Positions 1-10,440 of a stretch of DNA of 64,000 nt are shown here, piece by piece. Numbering within the stretch: position 1 is the first letter of the stretch; every line of letters begins with the position of its first letter. The translations under genes and the position numbers were made by a program. The notes beneath the pieces were generated by a model that searched no databases, was not told where the DNA came from, and saw only the letters and a program-made list of their open reading frames with translations. The stretch is from positions 76,843,228-76,907,227 of the forward strand of contig CM061068.1 in the NCBI GenBank assembly GCA_030762895.1. Reading direction: 5' to 3'. The stretch is from Sophora flavescens (Eukaryota > Streptophyta > Magnoliopsida > Fabales > Fabaceae).

Positions 1-1195
1 AATTGCCTTTGCCTGAATTTTGCATCCAATTGTGAGAACTAAGTGCCAAATAACTTGTGATAGTGAATTTTTGAACCCAATTTTTTCATTCTTGTGATAA
101 GGCTGCAAATGAAAATGTTTGAGATGATCTTGGATAGTTGATAATTAGCATATGGTTCTGTGGACTTGTGTTTTTCATTGATTTTGAACTACAAATGTGA
201 GATTTTGAGCCATAAAGGGGTACTCACCAAATATACCCCATTCTTTGTGTTAGAGTGTTATTCCTCTTGGATTGTTTTCTCTAGAACTTGACTTGAAACC
301 ATTTTGAAGCTTAGAAATTTTTGGAAACATTTTTGAAAATGATTGAGGCAATAGGTATTTTTCCGGCCTTCTGAGCTTTGAATGATGAAATGCTACCCTT
401 AGTTGCCCAATTTTGAGCCTACAAAAGAATAAAATGCTTTTCTTGGTACCCTGAAATGTTTGGATAAATGATGCGTGATAAGGGACCTTCTAAAGTATTA
501 CAAAAGGGTAAAAAGGTAGTTGAAAAAGTTTGGGAAAAGAATCAGAAAAAAAAAATAATTCTCTTGAGTTGAAAAATCTCCCCTTCTCCAAATAAAAGAA
601 AAAGAAAAGAAAAAAGAAAAATAAATAGAGAAGGGGATGACAAAAAGAAATGAGAGCTAAAAAGAAAACGAAAGAAAAGAAAGGTGGAAAAAATAAATCG
701 AAAACCTAAGAAGGTATTTTAGAAGGTCATGTTTGCAATGCTTGATGTTTGTGTAGCCTTTTGAAATTTCCTTTTCTTGATTTCCCCACCTAACGATTAA
801 TCCCATGGCCACATTACAACCAAGTGAAAGACCTCTTGATTCTAAATTGTTTTCATTAATAAAGTAGAGATTTGGTTGATAGTCAAGCCTATGGTAGAAT
901 TCATTCCTTGAGGAAAATTGAACGAAATGTCTTATCCCCTAAACACTTGAGTGGTGAGGAAGAGAGCCAAGCAAAAAAACAAGCTTGGGGTGAGCTTCAG
1001 GTGAGAAAGAGTGCCCAAATCAGTGAGAACATGAGTCTAGGGAACCTAAGCCTCTAATTGGACTTGAATTGATTGTCTCTTGCTGAATTGTTTGAATTGC
1101 CTATTACTTGGATCATTTACTCGGGTTCTTATTTCACTATCCATGTTCTGTTTATTCTTCTGGCCTTAGTGATTGCTTGAGGACAAGCAATTGAA

Positions 1196-1211
1196 TAAGC
1201 TTGGGGTGATT
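1196..1211 (+). promoter_or_regulatory. Polypurine tract of element A
   Basis: The motif AAGCTTGGGGTGATT abuts the LTR start TGATAG. The same motif precedes the 3' LTRs of C (32,002), E (26,011) and, on the minus strand, F (19,434-19,448). This is the expected plus-strand primer position for reverse transcription. Confidence 0.8.
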
Positions 1212-1436
1212 TGATAGTGTGATTTTACATGATGTTTCCTGTACATATTTGCATGCATTTTTCATATAGATTAGGCATTCTTTAGTTGATTTTAGTTAGA
1301 TTTTCCCTTGGAACGGGTGAAGCGGTTTCTTGGTGTTGTTTTGCAGGAATTCAATGTAAAAATGATCAAAATCAGCCATGGTGGAGCTTGGATGAAATAG
1401 AGCTTGAAAAGTGAAGAATATGAGCCAAACAGAGCC

Positions 1437-1665
1437 CATCACGGCCTGGTCGTGATGACCATCACGGCCGTGATCAAGCAGAGCAGAAGGCAAAAGTCAG
1501 AGGCTGTCACGGCCTGCCCGTGATAGACATCACGGCCGTAGCCAACCAGAATTTTAAGGGCTCGCGTCGCGAACACTTCTCTCGCCTCGCGAGAGTCAAA
1601 AACCTGAAAACACGCCTTGGACAGAACGCGTCACGGCCTGCCCGTGATGGCCATCACGGCCGTGA
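1437..1665 (+). repeat. GC-rich palindrome block in U3
   Basis: Repeated imperfect palindromes built on CACGGCC, GGCCGTGA and one CTCGCGAG-type unit, ending about 15 bp before the TATA box. Some copies show C-to-T or G-to-A changes at CpG sites, as expected for methylated DNA. Confidence 0.75.
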
Positions 1666-1678
1666 CGCGCAGTAGACC

Positions 1679-1686
1679 TATAAATA
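1679..1686 (+). promoter_or_regulatory. TATA box in LTR of A
   Basis: TATAAATA-like sequence right after the palindrome block. The equivalent position in the other Athila-type LTRs (3,502; 15,657; 26,594; 60,877) also has TATAAAT, which marks the likely U3/R promoter. Confidence 0.6.
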
Positions 1687-2563
1687 AGAACGCAACAGAC
1701 AGAACTGGGGGGTTTTTTAGGGTCCAGAGGGAGGCATTTGAAGGCATTTGGAGGCTGTGGCTGGGCTAGGGTTTCAACCCTAGAAGGGAGCCAAGAGGGA
1801 TTGCTTTGAAGAAGAAGGAAAGCTCACATGGAGCCTCTCCTCTCCTCTTCCCCTATTTCTCTGGTTTGGTTTTCTTTGTTTTATGAGTAGTTAAATCCCT
1901 GTGTTGGGATTAGATGTAATCAAACTTATGTTTATGTATTTATCTTGACTGATTAATCTATGTTTATGCTTCATATTAGTGGTTATTTTTCTGTGCTTAA
2001 TGCTTGTTGTGGCTAGCACCCCCATGACTTGATTTGTGTTTTGGTATGCAATGGGGACGTTCGTATCATATCCGGAATTGAATTTAATCACCTAGTAAGC
2101 CTTGTATCTAGGAATGGAACTAGGTTTATTAGTAATCGCGTAATCCCTAATCTTAATGCAAATCCATTAATCTAGGCCGCCTAAGGAATTATGGTCTATT
2201 AGTGGATTTAGGCTCTTGCCATCCGAGGAATCGGGGTTTGAGTAATTTAGTGGATTGATTTTAATATCTGAAGCATGAATGGGAGGTATCTAGTCCTGAT
2301 AGTGCATGAGTTAGAGGTTTGGTGAAGTCTAGTCCCAACATATCCTTTCTGCACTCCAAGTGTTTGTCAAAAGTCCCCCAAAAAAGACAAAAAGATTTTA
2401 TTTCTTTTCTTTTGTTTGTTTTACTTTCTCTTGATTAATAGTTTAGTCTAGATAGTTGCTGAGTTTGCGAATTGGTAGTTGACATCCAATCCCCGTGGAT
2501 ACGATAAACCGGTCTTACCACCGTATTACTTGCACGACTGGGTATACTTGCCTAGAACCGTCA

Positions 2564-3100
2564 ACACCTGTCAATTCCGAGTTCCTAGATGGAGAGATAA
2601 TGTCCCTCGAGGAAGATGAAGAACAGGAAGATGTGTGGAAAATGTATTTTGATGGAGCAGTCAATATGCATGGCAATGGTATAGGGGCAGTGGTTATCTC
2701 ACCAAATGGCAAGCAGTACCCGATGACCGTAAAACTGAAATTCGAATGTACAAATAATATTGCAGAATACGAGGCATGTGCTGGTGGATTGCAAATGCCA
2801 CCTGAACTGGGTATAAAGCAGTTGAAAGTCTTTGGGGATTCAGCTTTAATCATTTACCAAGTCAATGGTGAATGGCAGACCAAAGACTCCAAGTTGATTC
2901 CGTATATGAAATACTTGACTCATTTGATTGCAAAGTTCGACGAGATTACTTTCTCGCTTTTAAGTCGAGACAAGAATCAATTTGCTGATGCTTTAGCCAC
3001 ACTAGCTGCCATGACCAAGCTGGATATCCATATCAATGTCCAACCCATCCAAATTATAGTGCAAGATGAACCGGCATACTGTGCTCATGTGGAAGGAGAA
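2564..3100 (+). pseudogene. Tat polyprotein fragment: archaeal-type RNase H
   Basis: This open frame reads without stops from the junction with the LTR of A to the insertion of solo LTR B. It carries the four acidic positions expected of an archaeal-type RNase H: Asp in MYFDGA, Glu in NIAEYEA, Asp in FGDSAL and Asp in NQFADAL. Such a domain is known to sit between the classical RNase H and integrase of Tat/Ogre polyproteins, where it is thought to help degrade the RNA strand of the hybrid. An ATG upstream at 2,495 lies inside the LTR of A and is not the native start. The frame resumes in phase after LTR B at 4,410, so the domain was once fused to the integrase. Confidence 0.85.
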
Positions 3101-4404
3101 TGATGAATGTGATTTCACCTCATATTTCATGTACATTTTGCATGCATTTTCGTATAGTTTGGGCATATTTAATTTGATTATTAGTTAGTTTTTATCTTGG
3201 AACAGGTGAGGCGATTTTGTGTGTTGTTTTGCAGGAATTTATGATTAAATGCCCAAGATTTAGCCTTGATGGAGCTTGGTTGAAGATAGAGCTTGAAAAG
3301 TGATCAAATGAGCCAAACAGAGCCCATCACGGCCTGGCCGTGATGACCATCATGGCCGTGACCAAGCAGAGCTGAAAAGACAGAAGGCAAAAGTCAAAAG
3401 CTGTCACGGCCTAGCCGTGATGCCCATCACGGCCGTGACAGACCAAAAAGTAAAGACGCGCCCAGGGCAGAAGCCGTCACGGCCGTGACGCGCGACTGAT
3501 CTATAAATAGAGCCACACTGAACAGAAAAAGGGGACTTGGACCAGAGACTTGGAAACCCTAAAGGGGACTGATGGCTGGGGGAAGGCTGGAACCCTAAAA
3601 ATGATGTCTCTCTGCTCTTGGACCGGAAGAAGATTGGAGGATTCTTCATGGAGTTTTCTTCATCCCTTCTCTCTTTCTCTTTTGAAGACTTTATCATGTG
3701 TAGCTAATTCCCCTGTTGTTGGGGCTAGATGTTTACTTTTCTGAACTTGATTGTATTTTGATTTGGTTTTAATGCAAGTTCCTATTTCTTTATGATTATT
3801 TGATTCCATGCTTAATGCTTTCCTTGGTTTGGCCATCCTTGGAATGATTTGTTGCTTTGATAGACAATTGAAAGATTGATGTTAAGGCATGCTCATGAAT
3901 CAAATGTCAGGTAGTTCATGAACCTAGACATAGGTCTTGGGATACTTGCAATCTTATAAATCTTGACTCTTTATGCAAAATCTCAGGTTAATCCACCTAA
4001 GACATTAGGGTTTAATTTGGGGTTTTAGGCTCATTCCACCTAAGACATTAGGGTTTGAGTATTTCAGAAGATTTGATTGTCATAATTGAATTAGGAATTG
4101 TATTATTAATCATGTCATTGCAGTCAAGGGAGGATTAGTGTAGTCTAACCCTGACAATCTCATCCATTTGTTAATTCTGCACTCCAAGTGTTTGTTAAAA
4201 GTCCAAAAAGACCAAAAATATTGTATTGCTTTTGTTTCTTTATTTTATGTTTTAATCTCTCTTCATACCACAAGTTTAGTCTAGATAGTTGTTGTGTTTG
4301 TGAATTGGTAATTGGAAACTGATCATTGAGGACGATATCCGGTCTTACCACCGTATTACTTGTTTGCGACTAGGTATACTTGCCTATATTTAAAAGTCAT
4401 GTCA
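3101..4404 (+). repeat. Solo LTR B (Athila-like), TSD GAGAA
   Basis: A 1,304-bp sequence with TGATGAATG...GTCA ends and a perfect 5-bp TSD GAGAA at 3,096-3,100 and 4,405-4,409. It interrupts the Tat polyprotein between the RNase H and integrase parts, and removing it with one TSD copy keeps the frame. It carries the palindrome block (3,325-3,490), a TATA box (3,502-3,508) and the terminal ACCACCGTATTACTTG motif. No internal element sequence remains, so it is a product of LTR-LTR recombination. Confidence 0.93.
3502..3508 (+). promoter_or_regulatory. TATA box in solo LTR B
   Basis: TATAAAT directly after the last CACGGCCGTGACGCGCG palindrome, in the same place as in the other family LTRs. Confidence 0.55.
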
Positions 4405-4409
4405 GAGAA

Positions 4410-5606
4410 CCTGATGGTAAGCCTTGGTATCATGATATCAAGCAATATATTCAGACCAAGGAGTACCCGGTAGAGGCGAGCGAAGTAAATAAAAAGACCA
4501 TCCGAAGACTGGCTATGGCCTTTTTCTTAAACAAGGAACTCTTGTATAAAAGAGGATATGATGTGTACCCTACTCAGATGTGTGGATGCTCGCGAAGCTA
4601 AATTGATCATGTTCGAAGTTCATGAAGGAATCTGTGGGACTCATGCCAAGGGTCACATGATGGCTAGGAAGATCTTGAGAAGTGGCTATTATTGGTCTAC
4701 TATGGAGTCAGATTGTATGGAGCATGTTCGTAAATGCCAAAAATGCCAGATGCATGAGACCAGGTTAATGCACCTGTGTTTCCACTGCACAGTTTAGCAT
4801 CCCCATGGCCTTTTTCGATGTGGGGAATAGATGTCATCAATCCCATTAATCCCAAGGCTTCCAATGGTCATCGTTTCATTTTGGTGGCGTTAGACTATTT
4901 CACTAAATGGGTAGAAGATGCTTCATATGCCAGTATAACTCAAAGGGTGTTTCTCAAATTCCTCAAGAATGACATTGTCTGTAGATACGGGATCCCAGAG
5001 AGGATAATCACAGATAATGCTGCTAATCTTAATTGTACCGAGAGTCAAAAGTATTGCGATGGTTTCAAAATCAAACACCATAATTCGACTCCTTATAGGC
5101 CTCAAATGAATGGTACAGTTGAAGTAGCAAACAAAAATGTCAAGAAGATCATTGCCAAGATGGTCGTAAACTATAAGGACTGGCACGAAATGCTGTCATA
5201 TGCTCTACATGCTTATCGGACTAACATACGATCAAGCACTGGGGCAACCCCTTTCTCTCTGGTGTATAGGATGGAGGCTGTCTCACCTATCGAAGTAGAA
5301 CTCCCTTCTCTAAGAGTCTTGATGGAAGCAGATTTAGAAGAATCTGAGTGGGTGAAAACTCGATATGAGAAATTGAACATGATAGAAGAGAAAAGGCTGG
5401 CAGCTATCTGTCACGGGCAATTGTATCAAAATAGAATGGCAAGAGCTTTCAATAAAAAGGTTCATCCTAGAGAATTTTGTGCGGGATACCTGGTTTTAAA
5501 GAAAATCCTCCCTAGTCAGGAGGATACCCGAGGAAAATGGGCACCAAATTATAAAGGCCCTCATATTGTCAAACAAACATTCTCGGGAGGTGCTTTGATT
5601 CTGTAA
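4410..5606 (+). pseudogene. Tat integrase, frame-shifted
   Basis: The integrase region of the Tat polyprotein. It starts with a PDGKPWYHDIK segment, then an HHCC zinc-binding region (EVHEGICGTHAKGH...CQKCQ, about 4,615-4,750), then the catalytic core: Asp in WGIDVI, Asp in IITDNA and Glu in NGTVEVANKN, which is a D,D,E set. The C-terminal part includes YLVLKKILP and GKWAPNYKGPHIV. The frame changes near 4,560-4,600 and again near 4,760-4,800, so the protein is not made intact. The C-terminus ends with a TAA at 5,604. The 3' arrays of the element follow. Confidence 0.88.
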
Positions 5607-5671
5607 AACATGGATGGGGAAGAGTTACCAAGGCCAGTAAACTCTGATGCTGTGAAAAAGTTCTACACTTG

Positions 5672-5924
5672 AAGGCCCGCTATGTTGAAAACCCGAAAGG
5701 GCAACTTAGGTAAAAGTTAGGGAAAAGGACAATGAAAACAAAAGAAAAGAAAAGGCCCGCTAGGTTGAAAACCCGAAAGGGCAACCTAGGCAAAAGTTAG
5801 GGCGAAACACAATAAAAACAAAAGAAAAGCAAAGGCCCGCTAGGTTGAAAACCCGAAAAGGCAACCTAGGCAAAATTTAGGGCAAAGAAACCTTAGGCTG
5901 CAAACCTGCAAAGGCAGCCTAGGA
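5672..5924 (+). repeat. Tandem hairpin array in Tat 3' region
   Basis: Three copies of an approximately 80-bp unit and a fourth diverged copy. Each unit contains a GGCCCGC lead and an inverted repeat whose arms read CTAGGTTG and CAACCTAG. Between the arms lies a 4-nt 5' bulge (AAAA or CAAA), then CCC-GAAA-GGG or the variant CCT-GCAA-AGG. The hairpins span 5,680-5,709, 5,760-5,789, 5,840-5,869 and 5,892-5,923. Linkers are A-rich (AAAACAAAAGAAAAG). Confidence 0.85.
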
Positions 5925-6639
5925 GGAGGATATGGTCCAACACTTCTGCAAGCACTCACTACACTGGGGCAATTTTATCAGACTGAGTGTACTGGGGCCA
6001 AATTGTTAAGGAATGATTGAAGATGATGTGAACAGAAGCCAAGATCTGTGTCATCAAAAAGCTGTGGGGAATCAATTAAATGAAAATCAAAGGACCAATA
6101 CTGGGGCAAATTTTATGTGATTCTCGTAATTTTCTTTACTTGTCTTTGTTTTTAAATCTTCATGATCCCTTTTATAATTTTGTTCTCATTGTTATTGTCT
6201 CTTCACAAACTAAATTCTCGTATTAAGGAAAGAGGTTTTCTTCCACACTCCCTGTCGTGCTCACTCTCATATTCAATCACTTTGGTCATGTCCCAATAAA
6301 AGTAAATATAAGTTTAATGGTACGATTTGGTAATTCTAAATGGTAGCACCAATGAATGGTTTGAAGCAAAAGGACTCAATACTTCAAATTCAATGGAAGA
6401 GGTAGCATGCACTGGATGACAAAGGAATGATGCAATTAAGTTTGGGAGGACAAACAAAACTCCTAGAGTTTATCAGGTTCTTGGGTGACCAACGTTGTTA
6501 AAAGAATGAGTGATGCCTCGTCCCAGAGTGGCCGGTGAACAAGGATTTGGTTGGTGGAAGTTTTTGCATGGAGCATTTGGTTCCGCTATCCTCAAAAGGA
6601 AAGGATTCTCATTTGTTTCAGATTACTGATTGAGTATTT
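5925..6639 (+). other. Tat 3' non-coding sequence, no ORF
   Basis: Between the hairpin array and the GGACG array. It contains repeated ACTGGGGCAA/ACTGGGGCCA motifs near 5,963, 5,990 and 6,100 and otherwise unremarkable AT-rich sequence. It belongs to the Tat element by position. Confidence 0.5.
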
Positions 6640-7025
6640 CCGAGCTCTAAGGCTCACTGCAATTTTATTTTCGAGCTGAGGCCCACCGCACCTTTATTTT
6701 CGAGCTCTAAGGCTCATTGCATGTTTAATTTTCTGTTGGACGAGGAGGTTCCGTCCATTGCATTTAATTTTCTGTTGGACGAAGAGGTTCCGTCCATTGC
6801 ATGTTTACTTTATGTTGGACGAGGGGGTTCCGTCCATTGCATTTAATTTTCTGTTGGACGAAGAGGTTCCGTCCATTGCATGTTTACTTTCTATTGGACG
6901 AGGGAGTTCCGTCCATTGCATTTAATTTTCTGTTGGACGAGGAGGTTCCGTCCATTACATTTAAATTTTTGTTGGACGAAGAGGTTCCGTCCATTGCATT
7001 TAATTTTCTATTGGACGAGGAGGTT
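6640..7025 (+). repeat. Tat tandem array (GAGCTCTAAGGCTC and GGACG...CGTCC units), left part
   Basis: Short tandem units of two types. The first type is CGAGCTCTAAGGCTCAYTGCA with poly-T spacers (6,640-6,720). The second is CTGTTGGACGAGGAGGTTCCGTCCATTGCA with spacers TTTAATTTT or TGTTTACTTT (6,727-7,025). Each unit has a short inverted repeat (GAGC/GCTC or GGACG/CGTCC). The array is cut at 7,025 by element C and resumes at 33,381. Confidence 0.85.
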
Positions 7026-8390
7026 TGATGAGTGTGATTTCACCTCATTTTCCTTGTACATTTCTGCATGCATTTGCATATAGTTAGGCCATTTTAGTTT
7101 GATTTTGGTTAGTTTTTTCTTTGGTGCGGATAAGGTGGTTTTGTGTGTTGTTTTACAGGAATTTATGATTAATTGCCCAAGATTTAGCCATGATGAAGCT
7201 TGGATGAAGATAGAGCCTGAAAAGAGAAGAAATTGAGCCAAGCAGAGACCATCACGGCCGTGATGGAGCAATTCTGGAAGTTTCGCCCCGCGAGACAGGA
7301 TCTCGCCTCGCGAGCCCGAAGACCAGCCTGAACAGCTACAGTCACCCTTTCTGTCTCGCCTCGCGAATCACCATGTCGCCTCGCGAGCCTGAAGGCCTGA
7401 CTGTGCCAGAGATGTCACCCTTTCTGTCTCGCCTCGCGAATTACCATCTCGCCTCGCAAGAGAACCAATCTCTAAAGATCAGATTCATAAGATTCGCCTC
7501 GCGAGCACGCGAGACCCAGAACCTCTGTTTATAAGCTGTTTTAGGGCAGATTTGAGGAGAAGGAGGGAGGCGGCCAAAAACCCTAAAAAATAGACTCTCT
7601 GCTGCTGATGTGGCTGTGTGCATCATGGAGTTCCTTCCTTCCTTTATCTCTGTATCTTTTCTTTTTCCTTTCTCTTTGATTATGTGTAGCTAAACTTCCC
7701 CCTTGTTGGGGTTAGATAATGGTTTTTTCTGAACTTGGTTGTAACATGATGTGGTTGTAATACAATTTCCTATTTCTTTATGAGTGTTTGATTCCATGCT
7801 TAATGCTTTCCTTGGTTTGATCATCCTAGGAATGATTAGTTGCTTTGATAGACAATTGAAAGATTGATATTAAGGCATGCTCTTGAATCAAATGCCAAGT
7901 AGTTCATGAACCTAGACATAGGTCTTGGGGTGCTTGCAATCTATGAATCTTGACTCTTAATTCAAATTCTCATGTTAATCCACCTAAGACATTAGGGTTT
8001 AATTTGGGATTTTAGGCTCATTCCACCTAAGACATTAGGGTTTGAGTATTTTAGAAGATTTGATTGTCAAAATTGAATTAGGAATTGTGTTATTTACCAT
8101 TTCATAGCAATCAAGGGAGGATTAGCCTAGTCTAACCCTAACAATTCTATCCATTTGTTGATCACATTTATGTTTGCCTGTTAAGTGTTTGATAAAATAC
8201 CTAAAAGAACAAAAACATTTTATTCTTGTTTGTTTCGTTACATGTTAGAGCTACCTTCCATCCAAACATGATCGCCTAGATAGTAGTTCAATTTGCGAAG
8301 TGGTACTTGTCCATGATCCCTGAGGACGATAACCGATCTTACCACCGTATTACTTGTTTCCGACTAGGTATACTTGCCGAAATTGTATCA
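7026..8390 (+). repeat. 5' LTR of element C
   Basis: A 1,365-bp LTR with TGATGAGTG...TATCA ends. It pairs with 32,017-33,380. The two copies differ by scattered substitutions and by gains and losses inside the CGCGAG palindrome block (about 7,250-7,510), so the insertion is older than F. Confidence 0.92.
7529..7535 (+). promoter_or_regulatory. TATA-like box in 5' LTR of C
   Basis: TTATAAG downstream of the CGCGAG block and just before GCTGTTTTAGGGCAG. The same context occurs in F in reverse (GTATAAGTTGCTGTTTTAGG near 18,890-18,912). This family uses TATAAG where the others have TATAAAT. Confidence 0.45.
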
Positions 8391-8396
8391 AGTTTT

Positions 8397-8414
8397 TGGC
8401 GCCGTTGTCGGGGA
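8397..8414 (+). promoter_or_regulatory. Primer binding site of C (tRNA-Asp type)
   Basis: TGGCGCCGTTGTCGGGGA, six bases after the LTR end. It matches the complement of the 3' end of plant tRNA-Asp with one change (T for C at position 12). tRNA-Asp priming is established for Athila elements. Confidence 0.85.
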
Positions 8415-8665
8415 TCAGTGTGCCAATATCACGAGTACCAAAGGGGACTCCTAATTTAGGCATTTTTCATTGTTCTCCTACTGTTGTCTTTCTTTTCTGT
8501 TTTCTGTTTTCTGTTTTCTTGCTGTATTTTTTGTTCTGTCCTATTCGTTCTGTTTTCATTGAAGCTGCATAATTGTCCATCTGTTGCTTAGCCTGTACGT
8601 GTTGTTTCGTTGCTGTTCTACTGCTGTTTTTTCTGTTTTTCTGTTTTGCTCTGTTTGTTCCTTGT

Positions 8666-10440
8666 ATGCGAGGTACAATCGACCCAGGTGAACTTCAATT
8701 CGACCCTGAGATCGAGAGACTTTGTAGAAGGAATAGAAAGGAAGTCAAGGCAAGACAGAACAGAGGAGAAGCATCCTCTACAGTACAAGAACCACAAGCT
8801 GAGTTACCAAGTAGGCAAGAACCACAAGTTGAAGTAGCAACTGTCACCATGGCTGAAGACAATGCACCAAGGAGGACAATGGGGGACTATACTTCCCCTA
8901 GCGTCGATAGATGTGGGACTCCAATCGTTAGACCTATAGTGGCTTGCAACAATTTTGAAATCAAGGCATCACTTCTCAATCTTGTGCAGCAAAATCAGTT
9001 CGGAGGTTTGGAGAGTGAAGACCCTCATTCTCACATTGGCACATTCATTGAGTTGTGTGACACCATCAAGATAAATGGAGCTTCCGATGAGGCCATTCGT
9101 TTAAGGCTTTTCCCTTTCTCTTTGAGGGATAGAGCTAAGTCATGGCTTCAATCCCATCCTCATGGGAGCATCATCACTTGGAATGATTTGGTGAGAAAGT
9201 TCTTATCTCGTTTATTCCCTCCATCAAGAATGATCAAGTTGATATCGGAGATTAATGCTTTTGCACAGAGGGATGGCGAGTCACTTTATGAAGCTTGGGA
9301 GAGGTTCAAATCTTTGCTTACCGCTTGCCCAAATCATGAGTTGGAAACATGGCAGCAAGTTGCAACCTTTGTCAATGGGCTCAACCGAAATTCCAGAAGT
9401 ATGATTGAAGAGCTGCAGGTGGATCATTGAGCCAAAAGACACCCGAAGAGGCAAAAGGCTTGATTGAAACTATGGCTAATAATGATTATCAAATGCCTAG
9501 TTCACGATCATTGGTTAAGAGAGGTGTTTTGGATCTTGATGAAATTGGTGCTCTTAAGGCGCAAATGGCCATCCTTACCAAACAATTGGGGTCCGTTCAA
9601 CTGCAGAATTCTCAACTACAAGCGGTCCAAGTTCAAGCTGCCTCAGTGTGTGATTTCTGTGGAGGTAACCATGCCAACAGCAACTGTGAAATTAGTGTGG
9701 TTGGAAGTTCTGGGCAAGAAGAAGTGAACTACATGGGAAACCAAGGGCCTAAGCACGATCCTTTCTCTAACACCTACAATCCGGGGTGGCGCAGCCATCC
9801 TAACTTTGGTTGGAGACAAGGGCAAGGCTCAAGTTCTCAAGCAAAGCCTCCTCAAGAGAGTTCAAGTAAATTGGAGAATATTCTAGCCCAATTCATGCAA
9901 GCAACTCAAGACAATATGAAGAATCAAAATGCCTCCATCAAGAATCTAGAACATCAAATAGGCCAATTGGCAAAGAAAATGACAGAGAGACCTCAAGGAT
10001 AATTGCCGGGAGATACCGAGAAGAATCCAAGGGAGGATTGCAAGGCAATTACTACAAGAAGAGGGAAAGTGGTAGTTTCACAAGAAAAACAGAGAGAAGA
10101 AAAGACGATTGGTGAGGGAGTTGATGAGGTGACTGTTGAAGATGTAACCAATGAAGAACCCGAGACTTCCCAAGCCACTACCTCTAGTCCCATTGTTGTT
10201 GAAGCTGAAAAACCACAGAGGGAAAAACTGGTTGATGAAGAGTTTGCAAGAAAGAAGACTAAGAGGCAAATTCTTGAAGAAGTTGACAATCCTAAGGAGC
10301 TGCCACCTTATTTCAAGATACCCTATCCTCAGATGTTGAAGAAAGAGGTAAAAGATCAACAATTCTCTAAGTTCATGGATGTGTTCAAAAAGTTGCAAAT
10401 CAACATCCCTTTTACCGAAGCTCTTCAACAAATGCCTTCC
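8666..10440 (+). pseudogene. gag of element C, one frameshift and one stop
   Basis: The capsid/nucleocapsid protein that packages element RNA. The likely start is the ATG at 8,666 (MRGTIDPGEL); the longer frame from 8,573 begins in a hydrophobic stretch coded by T-rich leader. Landmarks are FDPEIERLCRR, the retrotransposon gag core (NQFGGLESEDPHSHI, AIRLRLFPFSLRDRAKSWL, GESLYEAWERFKSLL) and a zinc knuckle CDFCGGNHANSNC near 9,650. The frame shifts near 9,420. An in-frame TAA at 10,000-10,002 then breaks the C-terminal part. The frame continues to 10,440, where solo LTR D splits it, and resumes in phase at 14,357. Confidence 0.9.

Larger units (their letters stand above)
1..2563 (+). mobile_element. 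Athila-like LTR retrotransposon A, 3' end only
   Basis: This is the right end of a Ty3/gypsy element whose 5' part lies left of the window. Bases 1-1,211 are non-coding 3' sequence that aligns by eye with the 3' regions of elements C (about 30,780-32,016), E (24,860-26,025) and, in reverse, F (19,434-20,650). It ends in a polypurine tract followed by an LTR that starts TGATAGTGTG, the same start as the LTR of F, so A and F are close relatives. The LTR ends in CA at 2,563 and runs straight into Tat reading frame, so A inserted into the Tat element. Its expected TSD would be ACACC (2,564-2,568), but the left copy is outside the window. No coding capacity is visible. Confidence 0.85.
1212..2563 (+). 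repeat. 3' LTR of element A
   Basis: A 1,352-bp LTR with TG...CA ends. It shares order and much sequence with the F LTR: TGATAGTGTG start, a GC-palindrome block at 1,437-1,665, a TATA box near 1,679, and a terminal stretch carrying ACCACCGTATTACTTG at 2,518-2,533. The palindrome block mixes CACGGCC/GGCCGTGA units with a single TCGCG/CTCGCGAG unit. Confidence 0.85.

Noticed and set aside
6640..7025. CRISPR-like appearance (short repeats with hairpins and spacers)
   Set aside because: Spacers are themselves repeated, units vary, no cas genes are present and the context is a plant retroelement.
6801..7083. Repetitive plus-strand ORFs in the GGACGAGG array
   Set aside because: Same cause: tandem repeat frames in the Tat 3' region, interrupted by the LTR of C.
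8397..8414. tRNA gene fragment
   Set aside because: Only 18 bases matching the complement of a tRNA-Asp 3' end, directly after an LTR; it is a primer binding site. The same holds at 16,523, 21,855 and 61,754.
8573..8665. Hydrophobic N-terminal extension of gag in C, looking like a signal peptide
   Set aside because: Coded by T-rich leader between the primer binding site and the MRGT start. The corresponding gag proteins of E and G have no such segment.
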